IMG/VR virus record: IMGVR_UViG_3300015371_000002
Coordinates: 60,251-124,250 of that record
Length of the DNA stretch: 64,000 nucleotides
Source of the DNA: a virus
Reading direction: 5' to 3' (one strand)
A model generated the notes under the pieces. The model saw only the letters and a program-made list of their open reading frames with translations. It was not told the origin of the DNA and ran no database searches. Every line of letters begins with the position of its first letter. Positions within the stretch are counted from its first letter, which is position 1. Shown one piece after another: positions 49,336 through 57,503 of the stretch. The position numbers were made by a program, and so were the translations under genes.

Positions 49336-49932
49336 TCACGCCCGCATGTGCCCCTTCTGCAGTGCCGTATCGATGTCGGCGTCAAGGAACTTGGCGAGAT
49401 GGTCCATCATGCCCACCAGCTTGCCAAGCTCGATCTTAGAGTTCGGCTTCTGCCCAGTGCGAGTCTCTTCGGTGCGACACCAGAAGTCGACGCTATGGTT
49501 CTGGAACAGGATAACCGCCGCCATGCGCTGTTGTTGCTCGCGCAGCGACGCCCAGATGCGTTTGAATTCGTCGATGGCGCGACACTGCGAATGCGACGCC
49601 TTGCTAAAATCGAGTCGGGGCCCATAGACCAGCGCGTTCACCGGCATGCCGTCACGCGGTGCGCTGAAGCCGATGCGGGCGACGTCGGCGCGGGTGCGCA
49701 GATAGTCGGCGGCGTGAACGTGCTCTTCCTTGATCTCACGGCTAACGCGCTGCAATCGGCGCAGCATGCACATCGTCCAATAGCCACGGATGACACGGGC
49801 GGTGCGCTGGTTGGGACGGATGTCGTCTGGGTCTATCCATTCACCGCTATCAATTTGGTTTTCGCCCCCGTCTTTGCTGCGGCGGCGGACGGCTTGCGGT
49901 GGGTCCTGGTATTCAGTCGCTCGCTGCGCCAT
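49336..49932 (-). CDS. Hypothetical protein (198 aa)
   Basis: Begins MAQRATEYQDPPQAVRRRSK; central region YWTMCMLRRLQRVSREIKEE, then EFKRIWASLREQQQRMAAV, largely helical. ATG at 49932 preferred over upstream codons, which lie inside the previous gene. Unknown family. Confidence 0.55.
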   Translation of the reverse strand: MAQRATEYQDPPQAVRRRSKDGGENQIDSGEWIDPDDIRPNQRTARVIRGYWTMCMLRRLQRVSREIKEEHVHAADYLRTRADVARIGFSAPRDGMPVNALVYGPRLDFSKASHSQCRAIDEFKRIWASLREQQQRMAAVILFQNHSVDFWCRTEETRTGQKPNSKIELGKLVGMMDHLAKFLDADIDTALQKGHMRA

Positions 49933-50129
49933 GGCCACCCGACGCTTGCGGCGTGTTCCAGACACAGGTTGAGGTCGGGGTGCGGTGACGGCTCGAGCGC
50001 CGCTGCTCGGAGCGATGGCGGCAGCGTTGTCGCATCCTGTCCGGGTGACACGACCACGACGTCCCTCTGGCACCCGTCGAACGAGCACTTCCGTTGCTTC
50101 CATTTCGCTTCCTCGTGGGTATTCGTCAT
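49833..50129 (-). CDS. Cysteine/histidine-containing small protein (98 aa)
   Basis: Begins MTNTHEEAKWKQRKCSFDGC; NLCLEHAASVGWPW completes a C-x4-C...C-x2-H set. Strong AGGAGG upstream. It overlaps 49932 gene's start by 100 bases in another frame, so the C-terminus could be shorter in reality. Confidence 0.5.
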   Translation of the reverse strand: MTNTHEEAKWKQRKCSFDGCQRDVVVVSPGQDATTLPPSLRAAALEPSPHPDLNLCLEHAASVGWPWRSERLNTRTHRKPSAAAAKTGAKTKLIAVNG

Positions 50130-50284
50130 TGGGGGGCCTCCTTGGGGTTAGTTGGGTAATTCGGCAGTTTGCCGGTCGGCTCGTAGCTCCAGTAATCGTA
50201 ACGCAACGCTTTGACCGGTGACGTGCGATCGCCTTCGGTCCAGACGTGGTCGCCGCGGCGTTCGTTGTATTGGGGCGGCTTCAT
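50126..50284 (-). CDS. Small protein (52 aa)
   Basis: Begins MKPPQYNERRGDHVWTEGDR and ends KLPNYPTNPKEAPQ. Overlaps neighbours by four bases both sides. Confidence 0.55.
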   Translation of the reverse strand: MKPPQYNERRGDHVWTEGDRTSPVKALRYDYWSYEPTGKLPNYPTNPKEAPQ

Positions 50285-50505
50285 GCCGCCTTCCCTTCCT
50301 GCACCGACGCCTCGAACCACGCGCGGTGCTCTCGGCAGGTCCATGCCTGCTCCTTACAGAACGGCGGGCCATAGCCGAACGATGGATGGACAGTGCAGCC
50401 GGGATGGGCGCACCTGCGTGCATCGTATTCGCGCACCCATGCTTGCTTGGTGGGTTTTTTCTTCTGGTCGTCGGGCTGACCGAACAGATCAGGTATCTCA
50501 ACCAT
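50281..50505 (-). CDS. Zinc-binding-like protein (74 aa)
   Basis: RCAHPGCTVHPSFGYG...FCKEQAWTCREHRAWFE: C-x4-C...C...C-x2-H set. Coupled to the primase-helicase gene (stop/start within the same base run). Confidence 0.6.
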   Translation of the reverse strand: MVEIPDLFGQPDDQKKKPTKQAWVREYDARRCAHPGCTVHPSFGYGPPFCKEQAWTCREHRAWFEASVQEGKAA

Positions 50506-52304
50506 CAGTCAGTCACCCAGCTTGGTGGCGGTGGAATCGGTTCCGCGTCAGATGGGTCGCGATAGCGGTTGGACGCTGACTCGAAATCCATGATCGCCCG
50601 CCGCCCGCGCGCCGACCAGCGCTTGGACTTAGATTTCCAAACGTATAGTCCAACGGCGCCATCTTTTTCGTGGTGCACGGTGATCCCAAGGTCGCTCTTG
50701 TTTGCCCAGTGCTGGCTTCCCGAGATTGAATATCCGACCGGCACCATGTAATCGCCCCGATCCTTTGACGGCGCCGGCTTTGCCGGATGCGCTATGACCC
50801 ACACATTGCAGCCATACCGCTGCGCGAACGAGCGAAACCGTTGCAATGCTTTGCCGATGAAGTCCGTCTCCGGCGTATCGCCACGCTGTTGGTCTATCTC
50901 GTTCCACGGATCTACCATCAGATCGGTAACGCCATAACGAACGACCGTAGCAGCAGCCCGTTCGAGCACCCAGTCCATGGTGGGCGCTTCGTCCTCAGCA
51001 TCGCATACCATCATTGTCACACGCCCGTTAAGCCAATCACCCGCATGAGCGATTTCCGCATCGCTCATTGTGTCCATGCCTGGGACGCTCCAGAACGGCT
51101 TGCCCGAGTAGACCTCCGCACATTCAGCAGCAAAATATTCCCACGGTTGATGTTCTGGGGAGAACACGGCCCAAACACGATCATGGCGTCTAATCGTGTG
51201 GATCATGACGAACCGCGCCCAGCTGGTTTTGCCGTGACCCGCATATCCGGTGACGATGATTAGCCTACCGTCTCCGGGGAATTTGAGAATTTCATCGGTC
51301 GCACGGATGCCTGTCGTTAGCACAGGAGGGGGTGGTCTGTTACGCAAAGCGAGCAGCGGTTGCGGCCCGATTTCGTAAATGCCTTTGATCGGGTAGGGCA
51401 GCGCGCCGGCAATTGTCGCAACAAGCGCGTCAACCCCATCGCGGATTAATGTGTCACAGGCATCCTTGCAACCATCCGGCCACGTCGCAAGAAAGCACCG
51501 GTGCCGTCCGAGCCGCCGCGCCAATTCCTCGCGAAGCGCTAAACCGGGCGCGTCAGTGTCGCCGGCCAACACGATCCGTTTTGCCTTGACCAGCAGGTCC
51601 GCATGCGTGCGTAGGGCGGCGAAGCGTTTATCGTTTGGGTTGGCTGTATCGGAAACTGTGATGCCTGCGCCGTCCTTGAGCGTTACCGCGTTCGTCAGCC
51701 CGCACTCGTGCAGCGCCATGACATCCGGCTCACCCTCGACCCAGATGATTTCCTTCGGTTCATCACCGACAGCATCAACGTTGAACAACGTCGGCAGCGC
51801 GTTTGCTTCCTGCATCTGCGGCTGCTTGTCTGGGTCCGGACGATACTTCCGATTTACGACATCGCCCTTGAGCCGATATGGAAAGACGATGGCTGGCCGC
51901 TTACCAAGACCCTGGAAATTCCTGGTGACGGAATAACAGCCGAAATAGTCCACCGTCCGCGCGCCGATATGCCGATCGGCGAAGAAGCGATACATCCACT
52001 CAGGCTTTTCGCTGTCGTCCTGTGGCGCTGGCTTGCGTGGCGGCGCCTGCGGTTCATCCCATTTGGTATGCCGCTCGCGCTCCTCTCCGCGGACACGCTC
52101 CCCGGCCGTCCACTGACATTTCCCGCGCCAGCACTTCACGACGACGCCTAGCCCGTCGTCATCGATTTTCACCTGCAGGCTCTTTTCCCGCGTGCGCCCG
52201 CCATCGCAGCGTGGGCAGACAACCTCCTCCTGCGCTCCCGGGCGCATCGACCGCAGGTTGCGGATGCCGAAGTTGTCCAGAATTCCCGCGACGCTGTCGG
52301 CCAT
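50505..52304 (-). CDS. Primase-helicase (T7 gp4/Twinkle type)
   Basis: 599 residues. N-terminal zinc ribbon (Cys 30, 33, 58, 63), TOPRIM primase with EGEPDVMAL (190-198) and AGDTDAPG (247-254), and a RecA-like DnaB-class helicase with Walker A GYAGHGKTSW (353-362) and a Walker B-like DLMVDPWNE. Makes primers and unwinds DNA at the fork. ATG at 52304 overlaps the initiator stop (TGATG), so the two are coupled, as in lambda O-P. Confidence 0.9.
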   Translation of the reverse strand: MADSVAGILDNFGIRNLRSMRPGAQEEVVCPRCDGGRTREKSLQVKIDDDGLGVVVKCWRGKCQWTAGERVRGEERERHTKWDEPQAPPRKPAPQDDSEKPEWMYRFFADRHIGARTVDYFGCYSVTRNFQGLGKRPAIVFPYRLKGDVVNRKYRPDPDKQPQMQEANALPTLFNVDAVGDEPKEIIWVEGEPDVMALHECGLTNAVTLKDGAGITVSDTANPNDKRFAALRTHADLLVKAKRIVLAGDTDAPGLALREELARRLGRHRCFLATWPDGCKDACDTLIRDGVDALVATIAGALPYPIKGIYEIGPQPLLALRNRPPPPVLTTGIRATDEILKFPGDGRLIIVTGYAGHGKTSWARFVMIHTIRRHDRVWAVFSPEHQPWEYFAAECAEVYSGKPFWSVPGMDTMSDAEIAHAGDWLNGRVTMMVCDAEDEAPTMDWVLERAAATVVRYGVTDLMVDPWNEIDQQRGDTPETDFIGKALQRFRSFAQRYGCNVWVIAHPAKPAPSKDRGDYMVPVGYSISGSQHWANKSDLGITVHHEKDGAVGLYVWKSKSKRWSARGRRAIMDFESASNRYRDPSDAEPIPPPPSWVTD

Positions 52305-53095
52305 CACGGGCACCACGACGGCACGGGCTGGCGATACGGCGACGCCGGCCGCGCGGGAGGTTTATCTTGCTCGCTGCGTTGGTCACGATAACGGACGTAA
52401 TTCAGACACCAAGTGCGCCAGGAAGCTCCCCAGTCTGCGCTGTCGGTTCCGTTGGCCTGATGGTAGGCCACGAAGCGCGCTATTTCTGCGAGCGGGACGC
52501 CCCGTTCGGTGGCGAAGGCGCTTGCCTTTCCGTCCGCGGACCAGTCCTCCGGGATCGTCGTTCTGCTGCGTGGCTTCGGAGTAGCCTTTTGGCGCTTCGG
52601 TTTCCCGCGCGCGCGATAAGACTCCAAACTATGAATATTAGATTCTGGTTCTTTCCTTGGTTCATTGGATAGATTCCCTCCCTGATTTGGGAGGGGGGGG
52701 GATCCATTTTTGGTAGCCCCCCCTTCCGTATTTGGTATCCCCACCTCTTCCGTTTTTGGTATCCCCTCCCCTTCCATATTCGGTAGGGGGACCCCTTCCG
52801 CATTTGGTAGGGGGGTATCTCCGATTTTGAGACGATACTCAGCGCTGAGGTGGGGCTTGCTGGCATCATCGCCAGGCCGCAGACACCGCTCGGTGAGACC
52901 TGAAGCGCAGAGAGCCGAGAGGGCCTTGCGGACCGTCTTTGGATTGAGATGCGTTCGGCGGCAGATTGTCTGGATAGAGGGGAAGGCGCGTTCGCCCTCT
53001 TTATTGGCATACCAAGCAAGACAGACTAACACCAGCTTGGCGGCACTCGTGGGGCATTCCTGCTCCCACGCCCAAGACTGTGCGCTGAAGCTCAT
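52304..53095 (-). CDS. Replication initiator with internal iterons
   Basis: 263 residues. N-terminal winged helix of the HTH_36 type (CPTSAAKLVLVCLAWYANKE, FPSIQTICRRTHLNPKTVRK). The middle is a series of 8-residue repeats (PLPNAEGV, PLPNMEGE, GIPKTEEV, GIPNTEGG) encoded by 24-bp DNA repeats. The C-terminal third (ERGVPLAEIARFVAYHQANG...WRTWCLNYV) resembles helicase-loading domains. Layout strongly matches phage initiators such as lambda O, with the origin inside the gene and the helicase next. Confidence 0.8.
   Translation of the reverse strand: MSFSAQSWAWEQECPTSAAKLVLVCLAWYANKEGERAFPSIQTICRRTHLNPKTVRKALSALCASGLTERCLRPGDDASKPHLSAEYRLKIGDTPLPNAEGVPLPNMEGEGIPKTEEVGIPNTEGGATKNGSPPLPNQGGNLSNEPRKEPESNIHSLESYRARGKPKRQKATPKPRSRTTIPEDWSADGKASAFATERGVPLAEIARFVAYHQANGTDSADWGASWRTWCLNYVRYRDQRSEQDKPPARPASPYRQPVPSWCP
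52702..52831. repeat. 24-bp iterons, predicted replication origin
   Basis: TTCC units begin at 52724, 52748, 52772 and 52796, exactly 24 bases apart, with consensus TTCCGTATTTGGTA followed by a C- or G-run; partial units begin at 52702 and 52819. An A+T-rich stretch (52621-52680) flanks them. Iterons in an initiator gene followed by an AT-rich region is the classic lambdoid origin arrangement. Confidence 0.85.
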
Positions 53096-53235
53096 GGCGT
53101 GGCATCCACGCCGCGCCATTGCACGACGTTGGCAGCCTGCACCCATAGGAATGCTGCCCAGCGGGCTTCAAGCCGAGAATGATAGCGGCGACCGCGATAG
53201 ACGGTCGGGATAGCCGCTATCCAGTAGCCGCTCAT
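53092..53235 (-). CDS. Small conserved phage protein (YRSRLEARWA type, 47 aa)
   Basis: MSGYWIAAIPTVYRGRRYHS followed by RLEARWAAFLWV; this RxYxSRLEARWA signature recurs in phage and plasmid accessory proteins of unknown role. Overlaps both neighbours by four bases; lies in the replication operon. Confidence 0.65.
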   Translation of the reverse strand: MSGYWIAAIPTVYRGRRYHSRLEARWAAFLWVQAANVVQWRGVDATP

Positions 53236-53591
53236 GCGTCGACTCCGGGTTCGGTTGTGGGAAGGCCGCTGCGCACGGGCGGATCCAGCAGATGAAAGCG
53301 GCTGACCCCGTGGGCGACCGGCTCGGCGCGGACCAGATGCTTCTGCTCCAGCGACTCGATCGCGCGGTAGACATTGGCGCGTTGGCCGCTGCGGCTGATG
53401 TGGTCGGCGATGGCCTGGATGGTCAGCCGGCAGCTATTGCCGTCGGCCCGTCCGACGAGGACCGCATAGACCAGTTGCTGGAAAGTGCTGAGATCTGGCG
53501 TGGCGAGCGCCGCCATGACCCGGCTGGTGCCCGTGGGCGCCTCGCCGATACCACCCCTAGTGCCTGTCGCGAAAGAATCATCAAATATCAC
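53232..53591 (-). CDS. Winged-helix protein, first gene of the replication operon
   Basis: 119 residues. PDLSTFQQLVYAVLVGRADG, then LTIQAIADHISRSGQRANVYR and AIESLEQKHLVRAEP form a MarR-like winged helix. GTG start at 53591 with AAGG upstream. Directly downstream of the dyad operators at 53611-53670, so it is a good candidate for autoregulation. Confidence 0.65.
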   Translation of the reverse strand: MIFDDSFATGTRGGIGEAPTGTSRVMAALATPDLSTFQQLVYAVLVGRADGNSCRLTIQAIADHISRSGQRANVYRAIESLEQKHLVRAEPVAHGVSRFHLLDPPVRSGLPTTEPGVDA

Positions 53592-53610
53592 ACCGACCGC
53601 CTTGATTTTG

Positions 53611-53670
53611 GCGTTCGCGTGTGCGAAAAGGCGCTTGCGAGGGCGACCTGTTTTCGCACCATGCGAACGC
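53611..53670. promoter_or_regulatory. Two dyad operators arranged as a larger inverted repeat
   Basis: TTCGC-GTGT-GCGAA (53614-53627) and TTCGC-ACCAT-GCGAA (53653-53667) are each palindromic. Extended arms (GCGTTCGC...GCGAAAA at 53611-53629 and TTTTCGC...GCGAACGC at 53651-53670) are also near-reverse complements of each other. Likely binding sites controlling the replication operon. Confidence 0.7.
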
Positions 53671-53686
53671 TAGGTTAATCTAACAG

Positions 53687-53718
53687 ACGCCGCCGGGACC
53701 CAACCCCGGCGGCGTTTT
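53687..53718 (+). terminator. Rho-independent terminator, plus orientation
   Basis: ACGCCGCCGGG (53687-53697), seven-base loop, CCCGGCGGCGT (53705-53715), followed by TTTTG. A perfect 11-bp stem. No plus-strand gene precedes it, so it may end a small antisense RNA across the operator region. Confidence 0.75.
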
Positions 53719-53871
53719 GCGTTATACGCCTATCAGCCCCCGTTGCAAGCGAACATCGCCAATTTCCCCATATGGCAACCCATCATTGCGGGGGATAAGT
53801 GGCGTTCGCCTATCAGGCGTTGCATCGTGCGTCAGTATGCAGCAAGTTGCACGCGAAATACCGTCGCAGGA

Positions 53872-54324
53872 CTACCCCGTCTGGTTGCTTAATGGCGCGT
53901 CGTTATCACTGACTAGGTGCGGCCTTTCGCCACGCACAACCGTCTGCTGGATTGACAGCTCCGTAATACGATGGTTAGCCACCTCCAGTTGTTCGCCTAG
54001 GACCTGCAGCGCTTCGTTCAACTGGCTGATCCGCATATGGTCCTGCCGCGTCTGCGCCTGTCGCTCAACGGCGGCATCGGGCCGTGGCGGGAAGAAGGCG
54101 CGGCCATGACCGCCCCGTAGTTGCAGGACGCGCTCCCGCTCGCTGGCCAATTGCTCGCGCAACTGGCGGGCCTGGTCGTGCACTGCGGCGAGTTCGCGGT
54201 CTTTTCCGTCGATCAATAGCCAGGCCTGCTCGAGCTCGGCCCGCAGTCGTTTGGTCAACTCACTGGCGTTGGCGCGCATGTGCGAATCGCATTGCTTCCG
54301 GTTGTGGTTCTGCGACTGTGGCAA
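53872..54324 (-). CDS. Coiled-coil protein, paralogue 1
   Basis: 150 residues. Coiled coil ASELTKRLRAELEQAWLLID...REQLASERERVLQL, a linker, then a second coil ISQLNEALQVLGEQLEVANH. Shares its segment order with 54369-54710, so the two are tandem duplicates. TTG at 54324 or ATG at 54279 are alternative starts. Function unknown. Confidence 0.6.
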   Translation of the reverse strand: MPQSQNHNRKQCDSHMRANASELTKRLRAELEQAWLLIDGKDRELAAVHDQARQLREQLASERERVLQLRGGHGRAFFPPRPDAAVERQAQTRQDHMRISQLNEALQVLGEQLEVANHRITELSIQQTVVRGERPHLVSDNDAPLSNQTG

Positions 54325-54368
54325 ATAGGTAACGGGTGGCCAAGCGGCAAATACCGCTCGGAGGTATG

Positions 54369-54710
54369 TTACCTGGGCGCGTTGGGCGGCGGGCGCCGGA
54401 GGCTGAACAGGCGCTCCTGGATGCGGTGGTGAGCCGCCTCCAATTCTTCATTCATGATTTGTAATTCTTCATTGATGTGGCTGTGTTTTTCGTCTTCCAG
54501 AAGCCGGTGAACCTCAGTGGCGGCTTTGCTTAAGTCGTGCTCGAGGCTATGCCGCTGCTGCATTTCGCTGACCAGCATGCCGCGCAGCCGTCGGTTTTCG
54601 GCATGCTGCGCTGCAATGTCCGACTCCAAAGTTTCGATATATTTCCTCGCAACATTCAGCTCTTCGGTCAGGCTGCGCGTAAGTTCGCTCTGCCGTGTCC
54701 GGACTATCAT
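54369..54710 (-). CDS. Coiled-coil protein, paralogue 2
   Basis: 113 residues. QSELTRSLTEELNVARKYIE...RRLRGMLVSEMQQRHSL and HINEELQIMNEELEAAHHRI correspond to the two coils of paralogue 1. Role unknown. Confidence 0.6.
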   Translation of the reverse strand: MIVRTRQSELTRSLTEELNVARKYIETLESDIAAQHAENRRLRGMLVSEMQQRHSLEHDLSKAATEVHRLLEDEKHSHINEELQIMNEELEAAHHRIQERLFSLRRPPPNAPR

Positions 54711-54833
54711 ATGCCACCCACGCTACTCTGGCGGGAGGTAGGGTATAGTTATTCGCCGTGAATACAAGCGTTGCCGGTTGCAACGCCCAGCGAAGCGGCA
54801 ATCAACGCTTAGCGAGGCGGGTGGGCTAAGCGT

Positions 54834-54974
54834 TTATGGCAAAAGGATTACAAGCCACAGCACCCCTAGACCGGCGACCAGATTAACGCTGGCCAGCCAC
54901 GTCAGGGTGCCTAGCCTACGCTCAATCATGGTTAGCTTGCGCTCGATACTCATGGTTCTCTCAAATAAAAGCAT
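54834..54974 (-). CDS. Small membrane protein (46 aa)
   Basis: Begins MLLFERTMSIERKLTMIERR, then a hydrophobic helix LVAGLGVLWLVILLP. AAGGAG seven bases before the ATG. Forms a two-gene unit with the RHH regulator just upstream. Confidence 0.55.
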   Translation of the reverse strand: MLLFERTMSIERKLTMIERRLGTLTWLASVNLVAGLGVLWLVILLP

Positions 54975-54985
54975 AACGCTGCTCC

Positions 54986-55162
54986 TTATTTTTTCTTCGT
55001 TGCTCCGTGGTGCTCGCAGTCCTGCTCGCTAAGCACCTGATCAATCATGCGGCGTATTGATTCAGCGCGACTCGGTAGATCGGATTGCTGTCGCCGCCAA
55101 TCGTCAATCTGCCGAACCATGTCGGGCGACAGTTTAAGCGTCAGCGCGTGAGTGAGAGGCAT
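54986..55162 (-). CDS. Ribbon-helix-helix regulator
   Basis: 58 residues, paralogue of 46868-47038. Strand THALTLKLSPDMV, helices DDWRRQQ and SRAESIRRMIDQ. Divergent from the ParB-like gene at 55282; the palindrome between them is the likely operator. ATG at 55162. Confidence 0.75.
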   Translation of the reverse strand: MPLTHALTLKLSPDMVRQIDDWRRQQSDLPSRAESIRRMIDQVLSEQDCEHHGATKKK

Positions 55163-55174
55163 TTTCACAATCCC

Positions 55175-55203
55175 TTGACACTTGGGGTGCCCCAATATAT
55201 GTG
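55175..55203 (+). promoter_or_regulatory. Divergent promoter with GGGG-TG-CCCC operator
   Basis: -35 TTGACA (55175-55180), 17 bases, -10 TATGTG (55198-55203). Spacer is TTGGGG-TG-CCCCAA (55182-55195), a near-perfect palindrome. TATATT reads on the minus strand for the RHH gene. Regulator binding would shut both promoters. Confidence 0.7.
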
Positions 55204-55281
55204 ATGCTCGGTCACTCAGAGAAGCCCGATCAACGGAAATGGTTCCAGCGACGGATCCGCGAATGACCAGGAGCGAAAACA

Positions 55282-56247
55282 ATGGTTCAGTTCACTATTG
55301 ATCTGGCCTCAACGTCATCGGCTGCCTTCGGCAACCTCATCGAGCAGTTCGAGAAATGGAAGCAGGACTCTCCGCCTGCACCGTTTGGCCTGACGACGGG
55401 TATCCATACGATTACCCCTGAGCAGGCCGAGGAGCTGCTGAAGCGCAATCGGAAGAACCGTTCAGTTGATATGAGGACGGTTCAAAACTATGCCGTCCAA
55501 CTGATGCGGCAAGAGTGGAAGATTACTGGACAGCCCGTGATCTTTACTGAGCAGGGCAACCTCTTGGACGGGCAGCACCGTTTGTGGGCTTGCTATCTGA
55601 GCGGAGTGCCGATCACCACATATGTGGTAACCGGCATCCCCGATCAGGATAACCTGTTCGCCTACGTCGACAATTGTCGGCCACGCTCGGCCGGCGATGC
55701 TTTGCAGACTGCTGGGTTGAATGGCCTCGCCAAGCACGTGGCGGCAGTCATTCAGGAGTTCGCTCATCGCTATGATGAAGGAGCGCTCGGCGTATCTGGC
55801 CGTGTCTTCGGTATGACGTTGTCCAACCGCGAAGTGCTTGGTTACATGCAGGACCATCCTGACCTGATGGATGTCGCCCGCTATGTAGACAAGATGCACA
55901 AGCAGGCGAAGGCCAAGTTGGGCGCCTCGATCACTACGTTCCTGGCATGGAAGATCGAACAGCTCTATGGCCGGGAGACTGTCGATGAGTTCTTTCACTC
56001 ACTCATCGCAGTTGATTTGCCTAACGACCATCCGGTCACGATGCTGCGCAAGTATATCGAACCGCCGACCCTGACGCCGAAACAGCGGCAGGCAGGCATT
56101 ACCGCGAAGCAACCTCCGGCAAAGACCCGGCTGGCCATGGCCATCGCTGCCTTTAATGCGGTGCAGTCTGGTCAGCGCCTTAAGAAGCTGCAGATCGACC
56201 CGATGAATTCTTACGTCATCAATGAGCCGGTTGCGCAGGCAGCCTAA
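55282..56247 (+). CDS. ParB-like protein B
   Basis: 321 residues. ITPEQAEELLKRNRKNRSVD, NLLDGQHRLWACYLSGVPI (93-111), RPRSAGDAL: a ParB/Srx-fold phage protein family. AGGAG upstream. Likely DNA-binding regulator; no enzyme role assigned. Confidence 0.75.
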   Translation: MVQFTIDLASTSSAAFGNLIEQFEKWKQDSPPAPFGLTTGIHTITPEQAEELLKRNRKNRSVDMRTVQNYAVQLMRQEWKITGQPVIFTEQGNLLDGQHRLWACYLSGVPITTYVVTGIPDQDNLFAYVDNCRPRSAGDALQTAGLNGLAKHVAAVIQEFAHRYDEGALGVSGRVFGMTLSNREVLGYMQDHPDLMDVARYVDKMHKQAKAKLGASITTFLAWKIEQLYGRETVDEFFHSLIAVDLPNDHPVTMLRKYIEPPTLTPKQRQAGITAKQPPAKTRLAMAIAAFNAVQSGQRLKKLQIDPMNSYVINEPVAQAA

Positions 56248-56296
56248 CGGATGGGGGCGGCGGAGACGCCGCCCTTCATTCTCTGGAGCACGTGTC

Positions 56297-57322
56297 ATGA
56301 GATACGAACTACACCCGGCCTGCGCTGCGTTCCCGCCGATGTCTGATAAGGAACTGAGGAAGCTTGCCGAGGACATTAGATTCAATGGTCTGATGGAGCC
56401 CATCACACTGCTTGATGGCAAGGTGCTCGATGGACGCAATCGCATGCTGGCGTGCGAAATGGTGGCCATGGAGCCGGATACCCAGGACTTCAATGAGAAG
56501 TTCCGTGGCTTCGATCCGATCCGGTTCGTGCTGGCGAAGAATGAACGCCGACGGCATCTGCCGGCTAACGAACGCGCGATGATTGCTGAGACGCTGGCCG
56601 CAATAGCTAAGGGCCAGAAAAAGTCAGATAGAGTAATTACTCTATCTGAGGCTCTGACGCAGGAAGAGGCCGCAGAAGAGATGGGCGTAAGCGTGCAGGC
56701 AATCAAAGATGCACGCACAGTTAAGAAGAACGCCGCTCCGAATGTCATCGACATGGTGCGTAAGGGCGATGTCGGTATGCAGGTTGCTGCCCGTGCCGCG
56801 TCAGCCACACCATTGCAAGAACAGGCGAAGTGGAAGTCGCCGAAGGATGTGCGCGCCGCATTCGAAGCACAGCGGCCAACTAACCGGAGACCATCCACGG
56901 ATCAGAAGGCACCAAGGAGAAACACCCGACAAGAGGCATGGGAGCGGAGGATTAATCGCCCTGCATTCCGATCGCTTCCACCGGAAGAAACAGGCAAGCC
57001 GGTGGGCCTAGAGGCGTTAGAACCAGACCCGGATAACCCTACCGTCACCATTGGGTTCTCGCATATTGCCAAACACGGAATGGTGCAAATCCTACCGATC
57101 ACAGAACAGCAGCGCATGGACTTTCGCGCGAAACTCTATGATCTGACGGGCGCAATGAAGGACCTCGCCAACAAGGAGTGTGCGACCGCAGAGGAGTTTG
57201 TGACGCTTCTGACAGAAAAGGAGCGGGCGCCATTCTTACGCCAATGGTCGGACTACATCAGCAAGATCGAGCAAACGATTCAGACATTGAGCGGGCTGAT
57301 TGAACGTGAGAAAGCAGCATAA
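56297..57322 (+). CDS. ParB-like protein C with HTH
   Basis: 341 residues. ParB core KLAEDIRFNGLMEPITLLDG and DGRNRMLACEM (45-55), an HTH (QEEAAEEMGVSVQAIKDAR) near 126-145, and a basic linker before the helical C-terminus. Second of two tandem ParB-like genes. ATG at 56297 with GGAG upstream. Confidence 0.75.
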   Translation: MRYELHPACAAFPPMSDKELRKLAEDIRFNGLMEPITLLDGKVLDGRNRMLACEMVAMEPDTQDFNEKFRGFDPIRFVLAKNERRRHLPANERAMIAETLAAIAKGQKKSDRVITLSEALTQEEAAEEMGVSVQAIKDARTVKKNAAPNVIDMVRKGDVGMQVAARAASATPLQEQAKWKSPKDVRAAFEAQRPTNRRPSTDQKAPRRNTRQEAWERRINRPAFRSLPPEETGKPVGLEALEPDPDNPTVTIGFSHIAKHGMVQILPITEQQRMDFRAKLYDLTGAMKDLANKECATAEEFVTLLTEKERAPFLRQWSDYISKIEQTIQTLSGLIEREKAA

Positions 57323-57335
57323 AGGAGCCAGTGTG

Positions 57336-57500
57336 ATGAACGAAGAGGCATCTGGATTAGCGCACGAGATCGAACATCTGATGCGATCAATTAGACTGAC
57401 AGATCCAAAGAAATTTGTCGAGCTTTGCGATTTGCTCGGGGTTGATCCGGAGGATTTTGACAAGTTCCTTAAGGAGGACGTTGCGCGCCAGGATAATTGA
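57336..57500 (+). CDS. Small acidic protein (54 aa)
   Basis: Begins MNEEASGLAHEIEHLMRSIR; ends DFDKFLKEDVARQDN. AAAGGAG ten bases upstream. Unknown. Confidence 0.6.
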   Translation: MNEEASGLAHEIEHLMRSIRLTDPKKFVELCDLLGVDPEDFDKFLKEDVARQDN

Positions 57501-57503
57501 GCA

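Noticed and set aside
49348-50151. 267-codon plus frame in the 49-50 kb region
   Set aside because: Overlaps coherent minus-strand genes coupled by start/stop overlaps.
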